DNA of 64,000 bases, taken from the NCBI GenBank assembly GCA_023412665.1, contig JAEZCA010000022.1, positions 48,465 through 112,464 on the forward strand, read 5' to 3'. This DNA is from Bacillota bacterium. GTDB taxonomy: Bacteria > Bacillota > Clostridia > Acetivibrionales > DTU013. The translations under genes were made by a program, and so were the position numbers. Of the stretch, positions 17,040-25,300 are shown in pieces (positions within the stretch are counted from its first letter, which is position 1; the number at the start of each line of letters is the position of its first letter). Under the pieces are notes generated by a model that saw nothing but the letters and a program-made list of their open reading frames with translations, made no database searches and was not told where the DNA came from.

Positions 17040-17774
17040 TTAATCCCCCATTGTGTAACATGTTTTCCTTGTGCTGCAATCCATATAAACAACCGGGAAT
17101 GATCCATAGAATCCGGTAAGCTTAGTATTTTTATTTGGATCACCCACGACCACTATAACCATGTCATCTGGATTTTTATCCAAAAAGTCCTCACCATCTA
17201 CCCAATCCGCATCTTCTATACAACAATCCCCATATCTTTGAATTGTAATTCGATCTATTTTAAAGTTCTCCGGAGTTACTTCAGCAGATTCAGGATAAGC
17301 CTCCCGAAAGTTTTTTCTCAAGTTATATATAATTTCATCCTGCTTACTATATAAATGCTCCAGACTTCTAAAATAGAGTTCCATATCCTCCTCTCGATAA
17401 CTCTCAATACAAATCACTGGATCATAATCTCCAAATAGTATCTTAAATTTCCTACAAGTCAACGTATTATGTAATGTATCTTTTTCAAATTCAATTTCAC
17501 CAAATATATTATCTGCTATAGTTACTTTGGATATATATTGATTGCGATATGCCTCTTCCTTTTTCTTATCTCTTTTAATTGAGATGCTTAATGCTATTAT
17601 AATTATCGCTATCGGACAAATAACCAGTAATGATCTTAATCCCTTTCTATAAATGAAAAATATTATAGATGAAATTATTACTATCGAAATGATAATATAA
17701 AAAATTGTTTCCAAGCCCTCAAGTGTTCTTGATTTATTTTTCTTTCCACTCATTTTACTTTCAATCTCCTTCAC
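17040..17774 (-). CDS. Uncharacterised two-helix membrane protein
   Basis: A 244-residue protein with a short charged N-terminus (MSGKKNKSRTLEGLE; this inner ATG at 17753 is a likely alternative start), two adjacent hydrophobic helices (about residues 23-41 and 47-66), then a soluble domain of ~175 residues. The soluble part begins TIADNIFGEIEFEKDTLHNT and holds a run of acidic residues and several aromatic motifs (VICIESYREEDMELYF, DWVDGEDFLDKNPDDM). No catalytic signature is recognised. Membrane anchoring with a cytoplasmic sensor or immunity-like domain is plausible but is inference. AT-rich codon use differs from the hydrogenase gene. Confidence 0.55.
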   Translation of the reverse strand: MKEIESKMSGKKNKSRTLEGLETIFYIIISIVIISSIIFFIYRKGLRSLLVICPIAIIIIALSISIKRDKKKEEAYRNQYISKVTIADNIFGEIEFEKDTLHNTLTCRKFKILFGDYDPVICIESYREEDMELYFRSLEHLYSKQDEIIYNLRKNFREAYPESAEVTPENFKIDRITIQRYGDCCIEDADWVDGEDFLDKNPDDMVIVVVGDPNKNTKLTGFYGSFPVVYMDCSTRKTCYTMGD

Positions 17775-17822
17775 AAATAAATTACATTTTGAACAATGTC
17801 ACACTCCCCATCCTCTATACGT

Positions 17823-17940
17823 ATCTTCAGCCCTTCAGGCTGAAAAACGCTTGGTGGGGGTTACCGATTGAAAAAGCTGTCAGTGGCGAGTACAATCTCC
17901 CACTGACGTTGTTCAAACGCCACGTTTAGGCGTGGCGCTA
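17823..17940. mobile_element. Transposase-less IS200/IS605-like structured element (candidate)
   Basis: Three hairpins follow one another in ~115 bp: TTCAGCC/GGCTGAA (17826-17844), GTCAGTGG/CCACTGAC (17879-17907) and CGCCACG/CGTGGCG with a TTTAGG loop (17918-17937), the last preceded by GTTCAAA. Imperfect subterminal hairpins near a TTCAAA-like end are typical of IS200/IS605 ends and their omega-RNA, and short derivatives without transposase are known. There is no coding frame inside. This is pattern-based and may instead be another structured RNA. Confidence 0.35.
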
Positions 17941-18085
17941 TATCGGCCCACCCTTATCAGGGTATAAATAGAGATTATCAAATTGGCAGACAGTGTCAAG
18001 AAGAAATCACCAAACAATCCGGCAGGGGCTTGGAAGGATAAAGCCAGTTCCGAGCAAAATGGATTTCTATCAACGATTTATTGCA

Positions 18086-18121
18086 ACATAAAAGGGCTGT
18101 CGATCGACAGTCCTTTTATGT
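18086..18121 (-). terminator. 36-bp near-perfect palindrome, terminator of the ssrA relic
   Basis: The two 18-base halves pair throughout with one G-T wobble, centred on TCGATCGA. Read on the minus strand it follows the ssrA relic directly and ends in CCCTTTTATG. It is in the same place as the terminator behind the intact ssrA. Confidence 0.6.
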
Positions 18122-18126
18122 ATTAC

Positions 18127-18240
18127 TGGAGGCGAGGGGACATGTCCTTCCAATGTCTCCATTGGCACTGACTATATCTTGAACTCGGCAGCTTTTTAAT
18201 CGGGCTCAGCTCAAGGCTACAGCTGAACCGGTCCCGGAAT
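18127..18240 (-). pseudogene. Degraded tmRNA gene (ssrA) copy with the end of its group I intron
   Basis: Bases 18127-18188 match 48520-48581 with two mismatches: the 3' exon (CCCCTCGCCTCCA in transcript sense) and the last ~55 nt of the intron, including the AAGATATAGTC core. Bases ~18186-18240 then match 49034-49088 with about four mismatches, a part of the tmRNA body upstream of the intron. The ~450 bp between are deleted and the tag region is absent. It is a relic of an intron-containing ssrA, in the same orientation as the intact gene 30 kb away. Confidence 0.82.
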
Positions 18241-18306
18241 AACAGGTATATAAGCTAAAAGCATCATCAGGAACGCCGGTAAAGCTCAGTCGGCACAGCC
18301 AGTTGT

Positions 18307-21300
18307 TCAGTACTTCATATAGATTCTGTACAGGAACACTGCCGCTTCTGCCCTTGTAGTATCGGCTCCTGTATTTAGCCTGCCATTATTGCCCTCTATC
18401 AAGCCCTCCTTCACAAGAGCGGCTATACTTGCAACTGCATAGTCCCGAATTTTTGCTCTATCCGAATATTTTTCGAGATCTGCAGCCGTCCCGGTAATAC
18501 CGAGCTTTTTCATGGTTCTCAGTGTCCTTTCGGTCAATACCATCATGTCCTGTCTGGTTAATGTATTATCGGGTTTAAAGCAGTTGTCTCCAACACCATT
18601 AGCGATGCCCAAACTTTTTGCCATGGCGATTTCTGAATAATATTTGCTTCCTGCTTCAACATCACTGAAGCTGCCGTCAATACCCGCCGTCACACCCAGT
18701 GTCCTCACCAGTGCCGCCATAAACTCTGCTCTGGTGATTCCTGACTGCGGATCAAATTCTTTATCTGTTCTGCCTTCCATAACGCCTTTGGAAGCCATAA
18801 CCTCGATTGCCTTTTTGGCCCATGCAGCCTTATCTGTATCAGTGAAGGTCTTCTGCACATATACAACTGCATACATACTAAAATGGGTTGTGGTAAATAT
18901 AACAGTACCACTGACAGCGTCATACCTGCCATTGGTTACCGGAACAACCCTGCCGCTTCCATCAATATACCATATTGTAATGTGTTCCGGTCTTTCAAGT
19001 TCCTTTGACGCTGGCTTATATGGTACAGATACCGTTACCGGTGAATTTGGATTGTTCCATTCTGCGACTTCACCATCCAGTTTAAATATAAGCTCGATAA
19101 CCGGCCTGTCTCCCAATTGCATTAAAATCTCCTCTGACAGCTTTGATGTATCTGATTTTCTTACTGCGATTGTCACCATGCTTTTATTTTTTGCCATTTC
19201 AGATGTTATCATGTTGGAAGGCAATAACACAGTTGCAAACTCTGTACTCAGCTGCGTTGGATTTTCCGTACCTTTCATCAGGGTTTCTACCGGCACAGTG
19301 ATTTCGTTGGGATTCTTATTTGTTATAGGGGCGCTGCCGGAGCCTATGCCGCCGTTATTGAATCCGCCACCACCGCTGTCGCCTGTGTCATTCAGCTTAA
19401 AGGATGCGGTGATTGTAACCGGATTTGACGGCATGGTAAAGGTGGTAACCGCACTGCTTGCATTGCCAAAGCTTCCTCCATCCGAGGAGCTCCAGCTATT
19501 GAAGCTGTATCCGGCATTTGCTGCCGCTGCTATATCAACTACAGCTCCCGGCAGGTAGCTTTCGCCGCTGGCAGTTGTTATGCTACCTCCCACACCTGCT
19601 GTAATTATCAGGGCGTTGGGCACTATCTGCGGGTTACTTGCCGTCAAGGTCACTGTATAGGTATCTGTAGAATCCGCCTTGCCGTCGTTTGCAATAAACA
19701 CAAGTATAGTTGTCCCCGCAGTTGTGGGGGTATAGGTATAGCTGATCTCTGCCGAAACCGCTGCTTCGCCATTGATAGAAACCTTGCAGGTCAGTGTATC
19801 GTTGTCTGCATCCTCAAAGATGGTGGATAGATCCAGATTGTATACTGTATTTACCGTCACACTGGCACCGGAAGTTGACGGTACGCTCATCTTACGCTTT
19901 GGCACATTGTTAACCGGCTGGTTTGCCTCTACCTGGAGCTCGGCTGCCTGGGTTGATACATCTCCTGCCTCATTGCTCACATAGCAGGTATAGCTTCCCT
20001 CATCAGAGGCCTGCGTATTTGTAATTGTCAGTGTGACAGAATTAACTCCACTGATTCTTGCATCGTTTGATAGCGGTTCACCATTCTTCTTCCATTGATA
20101 GCTTAACGGCTCGTCTCCTGTGACAGCCACAGTGAATTGCACAGTATCACCCTCTGCCACTGTCCTTCCATCGGGCTGCATACTTATCGCAGGTGGTACC
20201 GGTCCCGATGGCGGAGGAGGAGTGGCTGCCGTCAAGGTTACTGTATAGGTATCTGTAGAATCCGCCTTGCCGTCGTTTGCCGTAAACACAAGTATAGTTG
20301 TCCCAGCAGTTGTGGGGGTATAGGTATAGCTGGTCTCTGCCGAAACCGCAGCTGCGCCATTGACAGAAACCTTGCAGGTCAATGTGTCGTTGTCTGTATC
20401 CTCAAAGATGGTTGATAGATCCAGATTGTATACTGTATTTACCGTCACACTGGCACCGGAAGTTGACGGTACGCCATCCTTGCGCTTCGGCACATTGTTC
20501 GGTGCTGCCTGCAATGTGAAGTTGATTGTATAATCCTGTCTGGTGACATTATCCTCTGCAGTCACCTCTACTTTGGCTTGTCCCGGCAATTCAGCGGCCT
20601 GGGTTATTGCCGGCACTGCTCTATCATCCTGTGTGGCGGCAGTAACTGCTGCTGCCGGACTACCTGCCACAGTGCCGTATGGAAGCTCCACGCTGTAAGT
20701 GTATTTATTTGATGCAAAACCGGCAACCTGTGTGCCATTGATTCTCAGATCACTAAGGAGCGCATTGTTTCCATATGACTTGATTATAAGGTGAAATTCC
20801 TTTGTTACACTGATGCCGTTTTTCTCTATCGTTGCTATCAGCGTTATCTCCTTATCAGGTTTTCCGGCATTAAATCTGGTAACCTCTCCTGTTACCGTAT
20901 CAATTACTGTGGAAGTCGGATCAAGGCTCCACGTAATACCGGTCCCACTTGCTCCTGCAGTCGGGAGAGGATTTGCCAGGTCATCTCTAATACTGTCCTG
21001 TGTAATATTGCCTCCTCTGATAGCTTCCCAGGTAAGTGCATCCTTAGCAGCGCTGACTGCCAGTGCATCAGGATTCATAAATGGATACCCGCCATTTACA
21101 CTGCCATTGATACTCCACAGGTTTGTGAAATTCCATCCCTCATAAGTCTCCTGAAGCTTCATCTCTGCCGTGGTTTTTCCTTCTCCTCCGGCGGAACTCA
21201 AAATTCCTGATACTTCTTTGTCCCAATAGCTGCTTGTGACTACACATCCATCATTGGTATTAATATATCCTATCAATCCACCAACTTCACCATTACCGGA

Positions 21301-24300
21301 TACAGTACAGTTTGCATAGCAATTTTCAATGATGGTTTCATAATATATTCCGCCGGCAAGTCCACCGACCTGCTTCTGTGGAGCCGAAACAGAGCCTGAT
21401 ACATATGAGTTTGTGATCCTGGACTTTGACAGGGAACCGGCAATACCTCCGGCAGATGAAATTCCACTCAGATCAGCCCCTCCGCAGATTATTTCGCAAT
21501 CGACATACGAGTTTCTTATTTCTATAGCCCACCCGCTTCCCAATAATCCGCCTACTTCTGCATAACCAGTCGCCACTTTGCCGGTGATAGAAACATTGCT
21601 GATGCTCTTGGAGATATTAATCTCCATCTGGGTTTTTGCCGCCAGCCCGCCTGAATAGTCTTCTGCATATATATTTACATCCTTCAGCTTCATATTCTTA
21701 ATTTGAGCGCCACTACTTATTACAGAAATAAAACCTACATATCTTTGATCAGGGCGATTGATATAAAGATTACTGATGGTCCTGTCATTGCCGTCAAGCA
21801 CACCTCCGAATGAAGCTATAGGCTCCCAGCCTTTACCGGTATTATATGGTGCGACATTAAGATCAATATCTGCAACCAGTATGAAATAGTTACCTGAATA
21901 GTATCTAATATAATTAAGCTGGTCTGGTGTGTTTATCTGAAACGGACTGACTGCACTGCCTTCACCACCTGCAAATATGGTATAGGTGAAGGTCGCGATC
22001 TGGCTATCAACCATATAATCCTTAACAGCAATGGCTTTTACTGTACACCTGCTGTTAATCGATATTGCTCCCGTATACTTTGTGCTGCTTGCCGTCGGTG
22101 TACTGCCATCCATAGTATAGTAAACCGATGCTCCCTCGGTTGCACTGGTCAAGGTAAGGCTGCGTGCTCCGCCATAAGCCCCTGAAGCTATGCTTGCAAC
22201 AGGTGTTGCAACTGTCACAGGGGAGGCAATCGTCAATTCAAAGCTCTTCGAGCCACTATAGCTGCCTTTTGTTATTGTGGCTGTCATTGTAACCTGTTGG
22301 TTGCCCTGGGCTGATGTGGGCCTTTTTACCTTTCCATCTGTGGTATTTATCCACCCCTGTGGCGCTGAGCTCCACACAATAGTTGAACCATTCCCGCCCT
22401 TTGTAGGCAAAGGATTCACCAGGTCGGTCACAATGTCCCCAAGTGAGCTGTTATTGCCCAAAATTGACTTGTCCGTCAGGGCGAAAACATCGGCAGCATA
22501 TGCATCGGCATCAGGCATGTTCCCTAATAAAAATGGATACCCCTCATTTCTTATGCCATCACAGCCCCAAACAGAGTAATCCCAGCTTTGGTATGTATCT
22601 TTATCCTTCATTTCCGTCGTGGTTTTACCAATCCCTTGTGAGGAGGTGACGATTCCGGATGTAATTTTATCCCAATAGCCATCTTGTATAGTGGCGCTTT
22701 TTTCTATTGCTCCTATAAGCCCGCCCACATTTGTGGTTCCGCTGACAGCACCTGCAGAATAAACATATCTGATTGTATTGTCGCCATTCCAATAGCCCAG
22801 CAGGCCGCCTGTATTGGATATGCCCTCCACGTCCCCCCTGGCATATGAGTTTAAAATGTTGCAGCTGTTATAGCCTGCCAAACCGCCAACTATATCATTG
22901 CCCTTGACATCTGCCAGAGAATATGATTGATTCAAATCTCCATGATTGGAACCTACCAGACCGCCCACTCTATTTCTGCCCTGTACATAACCGGTGACAT
23001 ATGAGTATCTGACCATACCTGGATTTTTCCCCACTAGGCCTCCTACATAATCTCCGGTACTTACTACATTGACATTCTCCAATCTCACATTCTCGATCTG
23101 AGTACTGTAGCCAAACAGACCACAATCGTCCGAGGTGCTATTTATATAAAGGTTTTTAATAGTTTTCCCATTACCGTTAAAGGAACCATTAAACACTGAA
23201 CCGGTGTTACCTATTGGCATCCATCCCGCACCGGTGTTATAAGGGGCAACTCCCAGATCAATGTCTGCCGTTTGTATAAAGTGCTTGTCCAGATGGTTCC
23301 TCATACTATCAAGCATCACGGCCGTTGCTACCTGATAAGGATTGCTCTGCGAACCATCTCCGCCGGCAAACAGCTCATAATACACAGATGTAACCGGGCT
23401 GTTTTCCATTCCCTCTTTTACGGCAATTGCCTTCAGCGTCATGGTATGGTTAATCTCTATTTCCGATGTATATATGCTGCTGTCTGTCGTGGGTTCACTT
23501 CCATCGGTGGTATAATAAATAGTCGCTCCTTCCGTCGCACTGTTTAAGGCCGTGGTTTGCGGCTGGATAAAGGTTCCCGCTGACAAGCTGGCACTAGGGG
23601 GTGCTGTAACGGGAATGTGGTCTATATTAAGAGCGAAGTCTTTTGTATCACTATACGCCCCCTTTGTTACAGCTGCCCTGAGAACAACCGGTTGATTTCC
23701 GTGAACCGATGAAGGTCTGGTAACAGCTCCGGTATCTATATTAATCCATCCTTCCGGATTTACACTCCATACTATGCTCGTACCGTTGCTTCCTGTTAGC
23801 GGAAGGTCACTCGTCAGATTTCCCGTAATATGGCCCTGTGTAGTATTTTCGCCCTTGATGCTTTCCCATGACAAATCAGCAATAGCAGCATAAACTGCAA
23901 CAGCCTCGGGATCAGGCAGGTTGTCCTTCAAATAAGGATAGCCAAGGTTTATGTCCGCATTAATACTCCATATGTACTGAGAATCCCATGTTGTGTACGT
24001 GACTGCCTGCTTCATTTCAACTGTGGATTTTCCCACTCCCCCGTAGGAAGAGCTGTCAAACCCTGTTTTATCTCTGTCCCAATAACAGTTCGATACAGTA
24101 GGTGTAACAGTATCATGAAATCCAATCAGGACACCTGTTCTCTCGTTGCCCTTGACAGTACCGGCTACATAAGAAAACTCAATAATGGCATTGGGGGTAT
24201 CACCACTATAAGATCCCACCAGACCACCGATCTGACTATTTCCTTCAACTCTGCTGACAGTATATGACTGCCGGATGGAACCACCTAACCTGTATCCCAC

Positions 24301-24921
24301 CAGTCCGCCTGCAGTACTATTCGAAGAGACATAGCCCATGGAATACGACCCTTCAATGTTACCCTTGCTATATCCCGCCAGACCACCGGCGCCAATGTTC
24401 ACAGCTATTACAGTTCCTGACGCACAGCAGTTTGTTATGGTGCCTCCCTCAACACCGCCAACAATAGCCCCTACATATGTCTGGCCATATACCTCAACCC
24501 GGCTTAGCTTCACATTTTTGATTTGTGCTGTGGTAGCTATCCTGCCAAACAATCCTATGCTGCTTGCACTTTTTCTATTGATATATAGATTTTTAATAGT
24601 TTTTCCATTCCCGTTAAAAGTGCCTGTAAAGGGTGTACTGCTATTGCCTATTGGCGTCCATCCCTCACCGGTGTTGTAAGGGGCAGCTCCCAGATCAATA
24701 TCCGCCTTTTGTATGAAATGGCTGTCAAGATGATATCTTACTTCGTTGAGCTGCTCTGCTGTAGTTACCTCGAAAGGCTCCTCCGGTGTTCCTTTACCGG
24801 GAAGTATTACATCATCTGCATTTGAACATACCGGTGCCAGGATTGCTATTGTGAACACCAGCACTGTGGCAAGCAGAATATTCCTGATACGCCCCCGATT
24901 GCTTAACCCCCTGCAAATCAT
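18307..24921 (-). CDS. Giant S-layer-anchored multidomain surface protein
   Basis: The ATG at 24921 follows AAAGGAGG and gives a signal peptide (ILLATVLVFTIAIL...SNA). About 2204 residues. The N-terminal half has three similar modules, each starting FAGG(D/E)GS..NP.QV, with GLUG-type repeats (VGGLVGSYSG-like), a parallel-beta architecture. Between them are chitobiase-type C-terminal domains (ATEGATIYYTTDGSEPT) and atrophied Ig-like domains (WESIKGENTTQGHI...ITWS). Then come a cadherin-like strand domain (LSDLRINGTQVAGF), two near-identical domains starting NVPKR flanking an Ig domain (ISMQPDGRTVAEGDTVQF), a bacterial repeat domain (ITAGVGGSITTASGE) and three C-terminal SLH domains (FTDTDKAAW, FSDVEAGSKYY, YSDRAKIRDY). 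It probably binds cell-wall polymer through SLH and glycans or cells through the rest. No catalytic domain is seen. Confidence 0.92.
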   Translation of the reverse strand: MICRGLSNRGRIRNILLATVLVFTIAILAPVCSNADDVILPGKGTPEEPFEVTTAEQLNEVRYHLDSHFIQKADIDLGAAPYNTGEGWTPIGNSSTPFTGTFNGNGKTIKNLYINRKSASSIGLFGRIATTAQIKNVKLSRVEVYGQTYVGAIVGGVEGGTITNCCASGTVIAVNIGAGGLAGYSKGNIEGSYSMGYVSSNSTAGGLVGYRLGGSIRQSYTVSRVEGNSQIGGLVGSYSGDTPNAIIEFSYVAGTVKGNERTGVLIGFHDTVTPTVSNCYWDRDKTGFDSSSYGGVGKSTVEMKQAVTYTTWDSQYIWSINADINLGYPYLKDNLPDPEAVAVYAAIADLSWESIKGENTTQGHITGNLTSDLPLTGSNGTSIVWSVNPEGWINIDTGAVTRPSSVHGNQPVVLRAAVTKGAYSDTKDFALNIDHIPVTAPPSASLSAGTFIQPQTTALNSATEGATIYYTTDGSEPTTDSSIYTSEIEINHTMTLKAIAVKEGMENSPVTSVYYELFAGGDGSQSNPYQVATAVMLDSMRNHLDKHFIQTADIDLGVAPYNTGAGWMPIGNTGSVFNGSFNGNGKTIKNLYINSTSDDCGLFGYSTQIENVRLENVNVVSTGDYVGGLVGKNPGMVRYSYVTGYVQGRNRVGGLVGSNHGDLNQSYSLADVKGNDIVGGLAGYNSCNILNSYARGDVEGISNTGGLLGYWNGDNTIRYVYSAGAVSGTTNVGGLIGAIEKSATIQDGYWDKITSGIVTSSQGIGKTTTEMKDKDTYQSWDYSVWGCDGIRNEGYPFLLGNMPDADAYAADVFALTDKSILGNNSSLGDIVTDLVNPLPTKGGNGSTIVWSSAPQGWINTTDGKVKRPTSAQGNQQVTMTATITKGSYSGSKSFELTIASPVTVATPVASIASGAYGGARSLTLTSATEGASVYYTMDGSTPTASSTKYTGAISINSRCTVKAIAVKDYMVDSQIATFTYTIFAGGEGSAVSPFQINTPDQLNYIRYYSGNYFILVADIDLNVAPYNTGKGWEPIASFGGVLDGNDRTISNLYINRPDQRYVGFISVISSGAQIKNMKLKDVNIYAEDYSGGLAAKTQMEINISKSISNVSITGKVATGYAEVGGLLGSGWAIEIRNSYVDCEIICGGADLSGISSAGGIAGSLSKSRITNSYVSGSVSAPQKQVGGLAGGIYYETIIENCYANCTVSGNGEVGGLIGYINTNDGCVVTSSYWDKEVSGILSSAGGEGKTTAEMKLQETYEGWNFTNLWSINGSVNGGYPFMNPDALAVSAAKDALTWEAIRGGNITQDSIRDDLANPLPTAGASGTGITWSLDPTSTVIDTVTGEVTRFNAGKPDKEITLIATIEKNGISVTKEFHLIIKSYGNNALLSDLRINGTQVAGFASNKYTYSVELPYGTVAGSPAAAVTAATQDDRAVPAITQAAELPGQAKVEVTAEDNVTRQDYTINFTLQAAPNNVPKRKDGVPSTSGASVTVNTVYNLDLSTIFEDTDNDTLTCKVSVNGAAAVSAETSYTYTPTTAGTTILVFTANDGKADSTDTYTVTLTAATPPPPSGPVPPAISMQPDGRTVAEGDTVQFTVAVTGDEPLSYQWKKNGEPLSNDARISGVNSVTLTITNTQASDEGSYTCYVSNEAGDVSTQAAELQVEANQPVNNVPKRKMSVPSTSGASVTVNTVYNLDLSTIFEDADNDTLTCKVSINGEAAVSAEISYTYTPTTAGTTILVFIANDGKADSTDTYTVTLTASNPQIVPNALIITAGVGGSITTASGESYLPGAVVDIAAAANAGYSFNSWSSSDGGSFGNASSAVTTFTMPSNPVTITASFKLNDTGDSGGGGFNNGGIGSGSAPITNKNPNEITVPVETLMKGTENPTQLSTEFATVLLPSNMITSEMAKNKSMVTIAVRKSDTSKLSEEILMQLGDRPVIELIFKLDGEVAEWNNPNSPVTVSVPYKPASKELERPEHITIWYIDGSGRVVPVTNGRYDAVSGTVIFTTTHFSMYAVVYVQKTFTDTDKAAWAKKAIEVMASKGVMEGRTDKEFDPQSGITRAEFMAALVRTLGVTAGIDGSFSDVEAGSKYYSEIAMAKSLGIANGVGDNCFKPDNTLTRQDMMVLTERTLRTMKKLGITGTAADLEKYSDRAKIRDYAVASIAALVKEGLIEGNNGRLNTGADTTRAEAAVFLYRIYMKY
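19640..19911. repeat. 272-bp direct repeat, copy 1 (within the surface protein gene)
   Basis: Nearly identical, ungapped, to 20228-20499. It encodes one beta-sandwich domain of the surface protein that begins NVPKR and contains STSGASVTVNTVYNLDLSTI. The few differences are mostly single bases, so the duplication is recent or kept uniform by recombination. Confidence 0.85.
20228..20499. repeat. 272-bp direct repeat, copy 2 (within the surface protein gene)
   Basis: Same length as copy 1 at 19640-19911 and in the same orientation. An Ig-like domain is coded in the ~315 bp between the copies. Recombination between them would delete one domain and the Ig domain in frame. Confidence 0.85.
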
Positions 24922-24962
24922 ATGATTACTCTCCTCCTTTATTAATATCAAGTTCTTTTTAA

Positions 24963-25199
24963 TTATCCCAATAGTACTACCTCCATTAACTCATTGACAG
25001 TCACACGTAAGCTTCCTTTGCCCCAGGTCACGTAATTGCCGTCTGTTGCAGCTGCATTAAAAATAAACTCATCTGCCAGCTCTGCATATTTCGCTGTGTG
25101 CAGTTTTTTTGAAAGGTCTACTATAATCATGCTTCCACTTTCCATTTCCATAAACAGATGGTAATCCTTCATCGGAAGTATGGCTTTGATATACCCCAT
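24963..25199 (-). CDS. DUF2442 protein
   Basis: A 78-residue protein of the DUF2442 type: MGYIKAILPMKDYHLFMEME, GSMIIVDLSKKL and VTWGKGSLRVTVNELMEVV follow the family pattern (a small beta-rich domain ending in a strand 'W..g..l..d.d.L'). Such proteins often accompany DUF4160 partners in toxin-antitoxin-like pairs, but no partner is adjacent here. The gene lies 41 bp upstream of the giant surface protein on the same strand. A good ribosome site (AGGAGG) precedes it. Function unknown. Confidence 0.75.
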   Translation of the reverse strand: MGYIKAILPMKDYHLFMEMESGSMIIVDLSKKLHTAKYAELADEFIFNAAATDGNYVTWGKGSLRVTVNELMEVVLLG

Positions 25200-25300
25200 A
25201 ATTCCTCCTTTTTCGGCAAAAAAATCATCCTACAGATATACTATAGGATGATTCTCATATTCACATCGTCCAAATGGACAATCTTTAGGTGCCCGGCACC

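Noticed and set aside
17983..18171. A 62-residue plus-strand frame starting ADSVKKKSPNNPAGAWKDKA
   Set aside because: It runs through the palindrome and the ssrA relic and has no ribosome site. Only the first ~30 codons look coding and they match nothing I know.
18120..18240. Reading the ssrA relic as a simple attR site of an island integrated at ssrA
   Set aside because: An att duplicate should contain only the 3' end of the gene. This copy also has a block from the tmRNA body with an internal deletion, so it is better explained as a decayed full copy. Integration is still possible as a cause.
19000..21000. Long plus-strand frames such as 18644-19558 and 20791-21210
   Set aside because: They are reverse-strand shadows of the repetitive surface protein gene, with no ribosome site or protein-like features.
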